Assembly (NCBI GenBank): GCA_020217165.1
Contig: JAIWOE010000134.1
Coordinates: 1 to 10,522, forward strand
Length of the DNA stretch: 10,522 nucleotides
Direction: 5' to 3'
Origin: Desulfovibrio sp.
Lineage (GTDB): Bacteria > Desulfobacterota > Desulfovibrionia > Desulfovibrionales > Desulfovibrionaceae
Below are positions 1 through 7,125 of the stretch, one piece after another. The first letter of the stretch is position 1. The number at the start of each line of letters is the position of its first letter. The translations under genes were made by a program, and so were the position numbers. Under the pieces are notes generated by a model. The model was given only the letters and a program-made list of their open reading frames with translations. It did no database searches and was not told the DNA's origin.

Positions 1-195
1 GACGGGGCGAACACGCAGCCGGGCGCCTTCTTCGAGGAGCACGTCCCAGGTGACCAGTCGCAGGCCGTCGGCGTCTTCCAAAATGGTTAAGGCCTCGTTC
101 TGACGCAATCCCAGCCGGTTCAGCACGGCGCGCACGGACTTGCAATACTCCACCACGCGCTCCTTGCCGCTCGGTTCCATGATGACTGTAACCAT
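1..195 (-). CDS. MoaD/ThiS-family small sulfur-carrier-like protein (3' end outside window)
   Basis: The first 65 codons of a small protein can be read; the gene runs off the left edge without a stop. The pattern fits the ubiquitin-like ThiS/MoaD fold: an N-terminal beta strand (MVTVIME), a helix with VRAVLNRLGL near residues 21-30, a strand with EALTILED near 35-41, then LVTWDVLLEEGARLRVRPV, which resembles the 'G..V..D..L..GD.V.I.PV' ending of ThiS proteins. In that family a C-terminal Gly-Gly is activated as thiocarboxylate for thiamin, molybdopterin or tRNA sulfur transfer. Here it would lie just beyond the window, so it cannot be checked. The ATG at 195 shares one base with the HPt stop codon (TGATG), and an AAAGG ribosome site (202-206) lies 6 nt upstream, so translation is probably coupled to the HPt gene. 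The specific pathway is not determined. Confidence 0.68.
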   Translation of the reverse strand, partial: MVTVIMEPSGKERVVEYCKSVRAVLNRLGLRQNEALTILEDADGLRLVTWDVLLEEGARLRVRPV

Positions 196-614
196 CAACT
201 GCCTTTGAATGCGGTTGTGCACTGTTCTAATTCCACCAGCACGGCCAGCACCTCAGTGCGCAGGGCGTCCCAGGCCCCGGCAAGGGTGGCTGCCTCGGCG
301 TGGCCGCCTGCGGCGGCGCCAGCCTGACGTTCCAGGACTGCGGCCAGCTCCTCGCATCGCCTGGCGCCGATGATGGCCGCCGAGCCCTTGATGGCGTGAG
401 CCTGCCGCTGCATGCCTTCGGCGCTGCCAAGGCGCAGGGCCTCCTCCAGCCGTTCCAGCCGGCCCGGCACATCTGCGGCAAAGGCCGAAAACAGCATATG
501 CAACAGATCTGTGTCCCCACCCAGGCGATGCAGGGCTTCGGCGCAGGCAAAGTGGCTGCTTTCGGGGAATGCGCTGGATGTGGCAGCGGGAGATTCGGGG
601 GTGGTGTGATTCAT
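195..614 (-). CDS. Stand-alone HPt (histidine phosphotransfer) domain protein
   Basis: This 139-residue protein carries a single Hpt domain. The signature QAHAIKGSAAIIGARRCEEL lies at residues 71-90, with the phospho-accepting histidine at His73, followed by the typical second helix ending in AVLER. An acidic helix (GRLERLEEALRLG, about 51-63) precedes it, as in other Hpt four-helix bundles. Residues 1-25 are low-complexity and probably disordered. Such proteins shuttle phosphate between receiver domains in multi-step phosphorelays in the cytoplasm; no kinase or receiver is fused to it. The start at 614 was chosen because it has a GAGGG site just upstream (618-622, with a short 3-nt spacer) and because the reading frame further upstream does not look like protein. 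The gene is divergent from a single-domain receiver gene, a plausible partner, and overlaps the downstream ThiS-like gene by one base. Confidence 0.82.
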   Translation of the reverse strand: MNHTTPESPAATSSAFPESSHFACAEALHRLGGDTDLLHMLFSAFAADVPGRLERLEEALRLGSAEGMQRQAHAIKGSAAIIGARRCEELAAVLERQAGAAAGGHAEAATLAGAWDALRTEVLAVLVELEQCTTAFKGS

Positions 615-635
615 GAACCCTCGTGCGCTACTGGC

Positions 636-665
636 AGAATACCCCAGGCCCATGACGCAAGGCAA
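636..665 (-). promoter_or_regulatory. Candidate sigma70-type promoter for the HPt/ThiS-like operon
   Basis: On the minus strand TTGCCT (660-665) and TATTCT (636-641) are separated by 18 bp. Each box matches four of six consensus bases. Transcription would start near 629, shortly before the HPt start codon at 614. The placement is sensible, but the match is only moderate. Confidence 0.3.
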
Positions 666-756
666 GGAAAATCCCGGCCAGACCGCGGATGCCCCTGCGA
701 CGCACACCGCAGCCGAGTCGAGCTGTCGTGAAAACGCCTTGTCATCGTCACAGGCA

Positions 757-775
757 TATACTACATGTTGAACAT
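757..775 (+). promoter_or_regulatory. Possible -10 box followed by a small palindrome upstream of the receiver gene
   Basis: Within the 235-bp divergent gap, TATACT (757-762) resembles a -10 element but has no good -35 partner at 16-18 bp. Directly after it lies the perfect inverted repeat ATGTT-G-AACAT (765-775). A palindrome at this place could be an operator for a dimeric regulator, which would fit an activator-free or repressed promoter. Five-base arms can arise by chance, so this is tentative. Confidence 0.2.
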
Positions 776-837
776 CCCCAAGAGGCCGCCAGCCCTGCCC
801 GCGTGCGGCATGGGCGGAGTTGACCCCTACGTCCGGC

Positions 838-843
838 AAGGAG
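838..843 (+). promoter_or_regulatory. Ribosome binding site fixing the receiver start
   Basis: AAGGAG lies 6 nt before the ATG at 850. This favours that ATG over an upstream in-frame ATG at 820, whose extra residues (MTPTSGKERD) are not part of the receiver fold. Confidence 0.75.
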
Positions 844-849
844 CGAGAC

Positions 850-1233
850 ATGAGCGAGGCCCGCAAGGTCCTGGTGGTGGACGACGAAAAGCACATCCGC
901 ATGCTGTACCGCGAAGAACTTGAGGCCGACGGTTACGTCATCGCCACGTCCGACGGCCAGGAGGATATCCTGCAGGTCATCGCCCGGGAGCAGCCCCTGG
1001 TGGTGGTGCTGGACATCAAACTCGGCGCCAACCGCTCCGGCCTGGACCTCCTGCAGGAAATTCGCAGCAAGCACCAGCAGTTGCCCGTCATCCTCTCCAC
1101 GGCGTACGACAGCTTTCAGCACGATCTCAAATCCATCGCCGCGGATTACTATGTGGTGAAATCCGTGGATCTGGCCGAACTCAAGGAGAAGGTCAGCCTG
1201 GCGTTGAGCAAGGCAGCCCGGATGGCCCCATGA
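850..1233 (+). CDS. Single-domain response regulator (CheY-like receiver)
   Basis: This 127-residue protein is one complete receiver domain with no output domain. The acidic pocket is Asp11-Asp12 (VLVVDDEKHIR), the phosphorylation site is Asp55 (VVVLDIKLG), the switch Thr is Thr84 (ILSTAY), and the conserved Lys is Lys104 (YVVKS). The length equals that of CheY/Spo0F-type proteins, which either bind a target protein or relay phosphate. The strong AAGGAG at 838-843 sets the start. The divergent neighbour is a single Hpt-domain protein, so the two may act in one phosphorelay; this is inference from position. The 79-bp gap to the next gene holds two very small inverted repeats (1249-1261 and 1263-1275) but no T-run, so no intrinsic terminator is evident. 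Confidence 0.9.
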   Translation: MSEARKVLVVDDEKHIRMLYREELEADGYVIATSDGQEDILQVIAREQPLVVVLDIKLGANRSGLDLLQEIRSKHQQLPVILSTAYDSFQHDLKSIAADYYVVKSVDLAELKEKVSLALSKAARMAP

Positions 1234-1312
1234 GCTTCTGCCGCCCCAGGCGCACGGCGCCCATGCATCCTGCATTGCCCTTGGCCGGGCTTCGTGGTAG
1301 CTCTGTGCGGCC

Positions 1313-1984
1313 ATGAACGATCTTATCAGTGACCTGAATCGGCTTCTCATTTTTTTCCTGCCCTTTGCCCTGGGCATCATCCTGCATGAAGTGGCCCACG
1401 GGTACGTGGCGTGGCGGCTGGGGGATCCCACCGCCAGAAGCCAGGGCAGACTCACCCTCAATCCCATCAAGCACGTGGACCCCATGGGGCTGGCCGTGTT
1501 CGTGCTCACGGCCATGTTCACCGGCTTTGTCTTTGGCTGGGCCAAACCCGTGCCCGTGGACCCGCGCTACTTCAAAAAGCCGCGGCAGGGACTCATGCTT
1601 TCTTCCCTGGCCGGCCCCGCCACCAATTTTGCCCTGGCCCTCTGCTTTGCCTTTGCCTTCACGGCCCTGTACGGGCATGCGGCCATGGCGCCTTCGGGCA
1701 GCACCGGCGCCTTCTTCCTGGATCCGCTGGTGCAGATCTGCCTGGCCGGTGTCAGCGTCAATCTGGTGCTGGGGGTGCTCAATCTCATCCCCATCCCGCC
1801 CCTGGATGGCTCCAAGGTGGTGCAGTACTTCCTGCCCCGGGAGCTGGCCCTCAAGTATTTGTCCTTGGAACGTCACGGCTTTCTGCTACTGTTGCTGCTC
1901 ATTGCCTTTGGCGTGGTCGGCCGGTTCATCCGCTTCATCGTGGAGCCCCTGTTCATGGGCGTGATGAATCTTGCCGGCGCCTGA
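1313..1984 (+). CDS. Site-2 protease family (M50) membrane metalloprotease
   Basis: This 223-residue polytopic membrane protein has both zinc-site signatures of the M50/site-2 protease family. HEVAH is at residues 25-29 in the first hydrophobic segment (two zinc-ligand histidines and catalytic Glu26), and NLIPIPPLDG is at 157-166 with the third ligand Asp165. Further hydrophobic stretches occupy about 58-75, 100-120, 138-160 and 188-215. There is no PDZ domain, and the length fits the compact, PDZ-less group rather than RseP. Members cut membrane-embedded or membrane-near substrates; the substrate here is unknown. The ATG at 1313 is the first in frame after a TAG at 1298-1300, but no good Shine-Dalgarno is seen. 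trpS follows after 36 bp on the same strand, so the pair is probably co-transcribed; this pairing is, to my recollection, common in deltaproteobacteria. Confidence 0.88.
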   Translation: MNDLISDLNRLLIFFLPFALGIILHEVAHGYVAWRLGDPTARSQGRLTLNPIKHVDPMGLAVFVLTAMFTGFVFGWAKPVPVDPRYFKKPRQGLMLSSLAGPATNFALALCFAFAFTALYGHAAMAPSGSTGAFFLDPLVQICLAGVSVNLVLGVLNLIPIPPLDGSKVVQYFLPRELALKYLSLERHGFLLLLLLIAFGVVGRFIRFIVEPLFMGVMNLAGA

Positions 1985-2020
1985 TCCTCTCCCTGCACCT
2001 TCAGCCTTGCCCCTACCGCC

Positions 2021-3016
2021 ATGACACCCACCCCACGCATCGTTTCCGGCATGCGGCCCACCGGCCCCCTGCACCTTGGCCATTATTTCGGCGTGCTCAA
2101 GCAATGGATTGCATTGCAAGCCTCCCACCAATGCTACTTTTTTGTGGCGGACTGGCACGCCCTGACCAGCGAATACCACGACCCCCTGCGCATCCGCGGC
2201 TTTGTGCCCGAGCTGGTGATGGACTGGGTGGCCGCGGGGCTGGACCCCGCCCGCTGCATCATTTTTCAGCAGTCCATGGTGGCGGAACACGTGGAACTGC
2301 ACCTGGTGCTGTCCATGATCACCCCCACCAGCTGGCTGGAGCGCAACCCCACCTACAAGGACCAGCTCCAGCAGCTTGCGGAAAAAGACCTCACCACCTA
2401 TGGGTTTCTGGGATACCCCGTGCTCCAGGCGGCGGACATCCTGCTGTACAAACCCCAGGCCGTGCCCGTGGGCCAGGACCAGCTGCCTCACCTGGAGCTG
2501 ACGCGGGAAATCGCCCGGCGCTTCAACTTCTTGTATGGGGAAACCTTCCCGGAACCCCAGGCCCTGCTGACACCCGCCGCCAAATGCCCGGGGCTGGACG
2601 GCCGCAAGATGAGCAAGAGCTACGGCAACTCCATCTACCTGCGCGAGGACTTTGTGGGCGTGCGCAGCAAGGTGATGCAGATGCTCACCGACGCCAACCG
2701 CAAGCGCAAGACTGATCCTGGCGATCCGGACATCTGCAACCTCTTCCCCTACCACGTACTCATGACCAGCCCTGAAGACCAGGCCACCATCCGCGAGGCT
2801 TGCGTCAAGGCGGAAATCGGCTGTGTGGACTGCAAGAAGAAACTCATCGAGTCCATGGAAGCCTTCCTCATCCCCCTGCATGACCGGCGAAGAAAGCTGG
2901 TGGAGCGCCCCGACGAAGCCTGGGACATCCTGGAGCAAGGCTCGGTCAGGGCTCGGGAGGAAGCCCGCCGCACCCAGGACGAAGTGCGTCGGCGCATCAA
3001 TTTCCTCGGGCGGTGA
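2021..3016 (+). CDS. trpS: Tryptophanyl-tRNA synthetase
   Basis: This is a complete 331-residue class I aminoacyl-tRNA synthetase, which charges tRNA-Trp with tryptophan using ATP in the cytoplasm. The N-terminus reads RIVSGMRPTGPLHLGHYFG, with the HIGH-type motif HLGH at residues 18-21. The second ATP-site signature, KMSKS, is exact at 196-200 (GRKMSKSYGNS). The GYPVLQAADILLYK and VPVGQDQLPHLELTREIARRFN stretches are hallmark TrpRS sequences around the tryptophan and ATP pocket. The length is typical of bacterial TrpRS. It follows the M50 protease by 36 bp without a visible terminator. Its last 20 bp overlap the 3' end of comEC on the opposite strand. No attenuator or T-box was seen in the 36-bp leader. 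Confidence 0.97.
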   Translation: MTPTPRIVSGMRPTGPLHLGHYFGVLKQWIALQASHQCYFFVADWHALTSEYHDPLRIRGFVPELVMDWVAAGLDPARCIIFQQSMVAEHVELHLVLSMITPTSWLERNPTYKDQLQQLAEKDLTTYGFLGYPVLQAADILLYKPQAVPVGQDQLPHLELTREIARRFNFLYGETFPEPQALLTPAAKCPGLDGRKMSKSYGNSIYLREDFVGVRSKVMQMLTDANRKRKTDPGDPDICNLFPYHVLMTSPEDQATIREACVKAEIGCVDCKKKLIESMEAFLIPLHDRRRKLVERPDEAWDILEQGSVRAREEARRTQDEVRRRINFLGR

Positions 3017-5615
3017 CCACCCGCGGCGCGCTGTCGGGGCTGTCCCATTCCAGGCGGATGGCCCCGGCATCGGCCGTCACATGCAGGGGCACCCCCCGGG
3101 CGGCCAGGGCCTGCCGTACGGACTCGCTGGGAAAACCCCACTGGTTCCATTTTCCCGCACTGGCCAGGGCCACCGTCGGGGCCACGGCGTCCAGGAAGGC
3201 TTCGGAAAGACTGTGTCCGGACCCGTGATGCGGCAGCACCAGCGCCTTGGCGGCAAGGCTGTTGCCAACCCCACCCGACTGGGCAGCCAACCGATCCAGG
3301 CCGGGACGTCCCAGATCGCCGGGCAGGATGGCCAATGCCCGGCCCTGCCATTCCACCAGCACCGCCAGGGATTCGGCATTGCCGGACCCCCGGGCCGGGT
3401 GCGGCGGATGCAGAATCTTCAACCGCACCCCCTCCCCCGGTTCACCCAACCACAGCTCGCTCCCCGCCAGCACGGTTTCTTCCGTGCGCCTGCCCCGGGA
3501 GAGCGCCTCGGCCAGGCGGTCCCGGTCCCATTGGGCGTTTGGTGTGCCGCCATTGGAGAGCACCCGCCGCGGACCCAGGTGGCTGATGGGATAATAGCAA
3601 CCGCGCAGATGATCCACGTCATGATGGCTGATGAGGACCAGCTCCAGGGATGGACGCCGCAGCCAGGCCAGGGCCGGCAGGATGATGCTGCGGCCAGGGT
3701 CGAAGGTTCTGGACTGAAAGCCCCCGCCGTCCATGAGAGCCCGGCTGCCGTCCGGGCCTTCCAGCACCAGGGCCTGCCCCTGTCCCACATCCAGAACCGT
3801 CAGCCGCACCTGCCCCGTGGCCGGGAACAATGTGGGCAGACATCCCCCAAGGCAGAGCAGGCAGGAGCAGATCAAGCCGGCCTTGTGCCAGGGCGTCAAC
3901 CGTCCGGCCGCCCACCGTATGGTCATGCCGCAGAGCACCCCCCACCAGCCGACCCACACCGTCCAATGCGGCCGAATGGCGGCATGGCTTCGCAACATCT
4001 CGTGCACCTCCAGCCACGCCAGCCCGTCCAGCATGGCCTGGGCCGCAAGACTGGCCAAATCCAACAGGGCCACGGCGGGCTGGGCCAGCCAAGACGCCCC
4101 CTGCGCCAGGGCCGTGGCCAGCACCCCCAGCAGAGCCCCCGGCACCACCAGCAGGCCTAGCAGGGGCAGCCAGACGGCGTTGCACCAAAAACTGGATTGC
4201 ACCTCCCCGAAATGCCACAGCTGCAGCGGCAACAAGGCGGCCTGGGCGGCCAGACTCACGCCCAGCAGTTGCGCCAGCAGCCGTGCCAGGCCCAGCAATC
4301 GCCCGTAGGACCCCGGCAGCCATGCCAGCGAGGGACCGGCGTGCCGCAATCGCCAGCCCAGCAGGCCAGTGTAGCAGGCAATGCCGGCCACCGCCGCCAC
4401 GGACAACTGCAGGCGCAAATCCAGGGCCATGCCCGGCGAGGCCAACAGCAGCAGCGCCACGGCCAGGAACAGCCCGTCCAACACCGCCGCCGGCCGCCCC
4501 CGCCACGTCAGGACGCACCAGATGCCGAACATGAGGGCTGCCCGCAGCAACGATGGCGTGGCCCCGCCCAGCCACACGTACCCGGCCACCAGGGTTAGTC
4601 CGAACAGGATCCCCCATTTTCGCCGGGGCAACCGCAGGTAGGCCGACGGCCAGAGTGCCCCCAGCGCCCAGGCCAGCACCCAGCCCAGGGAGGCCACAAA
4701 CCCCACGTGTGCGCCGGACAGGGCGATGGAATGCGCCAGGGAGGCAGTGCGCAGCAGGTCCACGGTTTCATGGGACAACCAGTGGCGCTCCCCAAAAGCC
4801 AGGGCCAGGGCCAGGGCTCGCCCCTGGTGCGTGCTGAAACTGGGGTCATCCTCGCCGTTGCGGGTCATGCCCTCCACGGCGCGTCCCATCAGGGTGGCCC
4901 GGGCGCGCTCCCACCACCATCCCGGTTCCACCACGGCCACAACAACCTCCCTGCCGCGGCTGTAGGCCCGGGCCACCACCCCCTGGCGGTGCCACCAGCC
5001 CTCGCTGGACTGGCTGCCAAAGTTGACAAAGCCCCCCACCGGGCTCACGGCCAGATCGACTCGGATGCCCGTCCCGGGCAGCAGTGCCACCGCCTGGGAT
5101 GCTGCGGGGGTGTCCCAGGTCCAGGCCAGCCGGCCTGGCAGCCGCGTCCCTGCTCCGGGAAGGGTGGCGTTGGCCGCATCAGTCAGGGTCACTCGGTCCA
5201 GGATGCAGCGCAGCCGTCCCCCGGGGAGGGAATCCCGCTCCAGCACCCGGGCAGACACGGCATACTCCCCACGCCGGGGGAGCCAGTCCGGCGCCTGGAC
5301 CCGTGGAGTATCCAGCCAGGCCAGGGCCATGCCCAGGAGCAGGCATGCCAGCCCGGCGCCCAGGCGGACAGGACCACGCAAGAGATTCCGACAATACACG
5401 TAGATGATGCCCCAGGCCGGCAGCCCGGCCCAGGGTGCATCCCAGGCCAGGCACCCGGCAGCCAGGGCCAGCAGGCAGGCATGCCATGGCTGCAGGGGGG
5501 GCAGCCGGGCGGATTGCGCGAATCCGGCACGGGGTGCACGGGAGGAGGCGGCCTCAAGGGCTGGAGCCAGGATGGCGGCGCTGCGCGTTCCTGGCCTTGG
5601 GCCCAATCTGTCCAT
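2997..5615 (-). CDS. comEC: ComEC/Rec2-type DNA uptake channel protein
   Basis: This 872-residue membrane protein has the ComEC domain order. First come N-terminal hydrophobic segments and a DUF4131-like periplasmic region (about 40-250). The multi-span competence domain (about 270-590) follows, including AHSIALSGAHVG near 293-304. Last is a C-terminal metallo-beta-lactamase-like domain beginning at VLDVGQG (607-613), with DGGG (629-632), SHHDVDH (663-669, ligands His664, Asp666, Asp668, His669) and HHGSGH (796-801). In known systems ComEC passes single-stranded DNA across the inner membrane, and its C-terminal domain may be the nuclease that degrades the other strand. The metal ligands look intact, so the protein could be active. 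The start at 5615 has a GGGAGG site (5620-5625). It lies 27 bp after murA with no terminator between, suggesting co-transcription. Very high GC content and a local CCAGGG triple repeat are notable. Confidence 0.93.
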   Translation of the reverse strand: MDRLGPRPGTRSAAILAPALEAASSRAPRAGFAQSARLPPLQPWHACLLALAAGCLAWDAPWAGLPAWGIIYVYCRNLLRGPVRLGAGLACLLLGMALAWLDTPRVQAPDWLPRRGEYAVSARVLERDSLPGGRLRCILDRVTLTDAANATLPGAGTRLPGRLAWTWDTPAASQAVALLPGTGIRVDLAVSPVGGFVNFGSQSSEGWWHRQGVVARAYSRGREVVVAVVEPGWWWERARATLMGRAVEGMTRNGEDDPSFSTHQGRALALALAFGERHWLSHETVDLLRTASLAHSIALSGAHVGFVASLGWVLAWALGALWPSAYLRLPRRKWGILFGLTLVAGYVWLGGATPSLLRAALMFGIWCVLTWRGRPAAVLDGLFLAVALLLLASPGMALDLRLQLSVAAVAGIACYTGLLGWRLRHAGPSLAWLPGSYGRLLGLARLLAQLLGVSLAAQAALLPLQLWHFGEVQSSFWCNAVWLPLLGLLVVPGALLGVLATALAQGASWLAQPAVALLDLASLAAQAMLDGLAWLEVHEMLRSHAAIRPHWTVWVGWWGVLCGMTIRWAAGRLTPWHKAGLICSCLLCLGGCLPTLFPATGQVRLTVLDVGQGQALVLEGPDGSRALMDGGGFQSRTFDPGRSIILPALAWLRRPSLELVLISHHDVDHLRGCYYPISHLGPRRVLSNGGTPNAQWDRDRLAEALSRGRRTEETVLAGSELWLGEPGEGVRLKILHPPHPARGSGNAESLAVLVEWQGRALAILPGDLGRPGLDRLAAQSGGVGNSLAAKALVLPHHGSGHSLSEAFLDAVAPTVALASAGKWNQWGFPSESVRQALAARGVPLHVTADAGAIRLEWDSPDSAPRVVTARGN

Positions 5616-5642
5616 CCATCCTCCCGGGTGCTGTGGCGTGGA

Positions 5643-6896
5643 TCAATCGGCTGATCTATACACATTCGCGCCAACGTTTGTCAATTTCTTGTCGAGCTCT
5701 TCATATCCACGATCCAGGTGATAGATGCGCTGCACGGTGGTCACACCGGAAGCTGCCAGCCCCGCCACCACCAGTGACGCCGACGCGCGCAGGTCCGAGG
5801 CCATCACCGGGGCACCGGTCAGACGCTCCACTCCACGAACCACGGCGGTACGCCCCGAGAGCTTGATGCGCGCGCCCATACGCGTCAGCTCCTGAACGTG
5901 CATAAACCGATTCTCAAAAATTGTTTCCTCGATGACGCCGCTTCCCTCGGCCAGGCACATGGCGGCCATCACCTGGGCCTGCATGTCCGTGGGAAAACCG
6001 GGGTACGGCAGGGTCATCACATCCACTCCGCGCAGACGGCCGTCCACCCGCACCCGGATGCCGCCGGCCTCGTGGGTAAATTGCACCCCCATCTGCTGGA
6101 GCACATCCATCTGGGCGTCCATGGCGTCCAGAGGGCAGTTGGTCAGCAGTACCTCGCCCCTGGCCGCCGCCACGGCCGCCATGTACGTGCCGGCTTCAAT
6201 GCGGTCGCTCATGATGGCATAGGGCGCCGGGAGGAGCCGAGACACCCCCTGAATGCGCAGCACGCTGGTGCCCTGGCCGCTGATGCGGGCGCCGCAGGCA
6301 TTGAGGAAGTTCGCCAGGTCCGTCACCTCGGGTTCTCGGGCGGCGTTTTCCAGGATGGTTTCGCCATCGGCCAGGGCCGCGGCCATGAGCAGGTTTTCCG
6401 TCCCGCCCACGGTGGGGAACGGAAACTGGATGTGCGCCCCCTTGAGACCATGGTCGGCCCGACCGTCGATGTATCCTGAATCCAGCGTAAAAGTGGCGCC
6501 CATCTTCTCCAGGGCCGCAAGGTGCATGTCCACGGGACGCGCACCGATGGCGCAGCCCCCGGGCAAAGCCACCCGGGCCCGCCCCAGCCGAGCCAGTAAC
6601 GGCCCCAGACACAAGGCCGAGGCGCGCATGGTTTTTACCAGATCGTACGGCGCTTCATGAGCCAGGACCCCCGGGGCGACCTGCAGGGAGTTACCCTCCA
6701 GCTGCGTTTCGCATCCAAGAATTTCCAAAAGCTTGCAGGTGGTTCGAATATCCTTGAGCTGCGGCACATTGCTGAACCGCAGCGGTGCATCAAACAACAG
6801 GGCGGCGAACAGGATGGGCAGGGCCGCATTCTTGGAACCGCTGATGGCAATGGTGCCGTGCAGCTCGCGGCCGCCGTGAATCACAAGATGTTCCAT
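5643..6896 (-). CDS. murA: UDP-N-acetylglucosamine 1-carboxyvinyltransferase (MurA)
   Basis: MurA adds enolpyruvate from PEP to UDP-GlcNAc, the committed first step of peptidoglycan precursor synthesis in the cytoplasm. From the ATG at 6896 the protein has 417 residues. It carries SGSKNAALP with Lys22 and Asn23, [12 protein letters not shown] with catalytic Cys115 and Arg120, PTDMQAQ with the conserved Asp of the active site, and a C-terminal [13 protein letters not shown]. These numbers coincide with the E. coli enzyme. Cys115 is the residue alkylated by fosfomycin, so no target-based resistance (Asp in place of Cys) is present. An ATG four codons upstream (6908) is possible but lacks a ribosome site, while 6896 has AAGGA and gives the family-typical start MEHLVIHGG. 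comEC follows 27 bp downstream. tRNA-His lies divergently upstream. Confidence 0.97.
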   Translation of the reverse strand: MEHLVIHGGRELHGTIAISGSKNAALPILFAALLFDAPLRFSNVPQLKDIRTTCKLLEILGCETQLEGNSLQVAPGVLAHEAPYDLVKTMRASALCLGPLLARLGRARVALPGGCAIGARPVDMHLAALEKMGATFTLDSGYIDGRADHGLKGAHIQFPFPTVGGTENLLMAAALADGETILENAAREPEVTDLANFLNACGARISGQGTSVLRIQGVSRLLPAPYAIMSDRIEAGTYMAAVAAARGEVLLTNCPLDAMDAQMDVLQQMGVQFTHEAGGIRVRVDGRLRGVDVMTLPYPGFPTDMQAQVMAAMCLAEGSGVIEETIFENRFMHVQELTRMGARIKLSGRTAVVRGVERLTGAPVMASDLRASASLVVAGLAASGVTTVQRIYHLDRGYEELDKKLTNVGANVYRSAD

Positions 6897-6900
6897 GGCA

Positions 6901-6905
6901 TCCTT
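6901..6905 (-). promoter_or_regulatory. Ribosome binding site deciding the murA start
   Basis: AAGGA on the minus strand lies 4 nt before the ATG at 6896. It overlaps the first codons of the longer alternative frame start at 6908, for which no Shine-Dalgarno is visible. It therefore supports the shorter, family-typical N-terminus. Confidence 0.55.
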
Positions 6906-6952
6906 CATTCAAAAAAGGTGAGTCGGTGCTGGCCAGTTCTACCAATCAACGC

Positions 6953-6981
6953 TTGACTTGGGAAGAGTTTGGCGGTAAAGA
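6953..6981 (+). promoter_or_regulatory. Candidate promoter of tRNA-His
   Basis: TTGACT (6953-6958, five of six -35 bases) is followed after exactly 17 bp by TAAAGA (6976-6981, a weak -10). Transcription would start around 6988, a few bases before the mature tRNA 5' end at 6997. Position and spacing are good; the -10 match is weak. Confidence 0.4.
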
Positions 6982-6996
6982 ACTTTTCTTTCACAT

Positions 6997-7073
6997 GGCG
7001 GGAGTAGCTCAGTAGGTAGAGCACACGGTTGTGGCCCGTGTGGCCGTGGGTTCAAGTCCCATCTCTCGCCCCA
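6997..7073 (+). tRNA. tRNA-His (anticodon GTG)
   Basis: A full cloverleaf can be folded. The acceptor stem GCGGGAG (6998-7004) pairs with CTCTCGC (7063-7069), with one G-U pair. The D arm is GCTC/GAGC, and the anticodon stem CACGG/CCGTG (7024-7028, 7036-7040) encloses the loop TTGTGGC with anticodon GTG at 7031-7033. The T arm is GTGGG-TTCAAGT-CCCAT (7046-7062). The extra 5' G at 6997 opposite discriminator C at 7070 is the G-1:C73 identity pair of histidine tRNAs, needed by HisRS. The CCA end (7071-7073) is encoded. It is a single-gene unit, with a candidate promoter upstream and a strong intrinsic terminator 10 bp downstream. Confidence 0.97.
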
Positions 7074-7083
7074 GTCAATTCCA

Positions 7084-7109
7084 GGCGCAGTGCATACTGC
7101 GCCTTTTTT
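7084..7109 (+). terminator. Intrinsic terminator of the tRNA-His transcript
   Basis: The perfect 8-bp stem GGCGCAGT/ACTGCGCC (7084-7091, 7096-7103) has the loop GCAT and is followed immediately by six T (7104-7109). It begins 10 bp after the tRNA CCA. On the other strand no T-run follows the hairpin, so it is directional and would serve murJ (ending at 7126) poorly if at all. Confidence 0.92.
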
Positions 7110-7125
7110 CTTGCCCATGAGGGTA

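Noticed and set aside
739..762. TTGTCA/TATACT as a promoter for the receiver gene
   Set aside because: The spacer is only 12 bp, too short for a sigma70 promoter.
1249..1275. Small hairpins GGCGC-ACG-GCGCC and ATGCA-TCC-TGCAT after the receiver gene
   Set aside because: Short stems with no T-run, so not convincing as a terminator; expected by chance at this GC content.
748..1545. Long minus-strand open frame across the receiver and protease genes
   Set aside because: It is the shadow of well-supported genes on the plus strand. Its translation has no family pattern, and high GC content keeps such frames open.
1886..3070. 394-codon minus-strand frame opposite trpS
   Set aside because: It lies fully antisense to trpS, which has exact HLGH and KMSKS motifs. 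The His/Gly/Val-rich product is typical of an antisense shadow.
2823..4160. 445-codon plus-strand frame over comEC
   Set aside because: It is rich in Pro, Gln, Arg and Gly with no domain pattern, and lies antisense to a clear ComEC reading frame.
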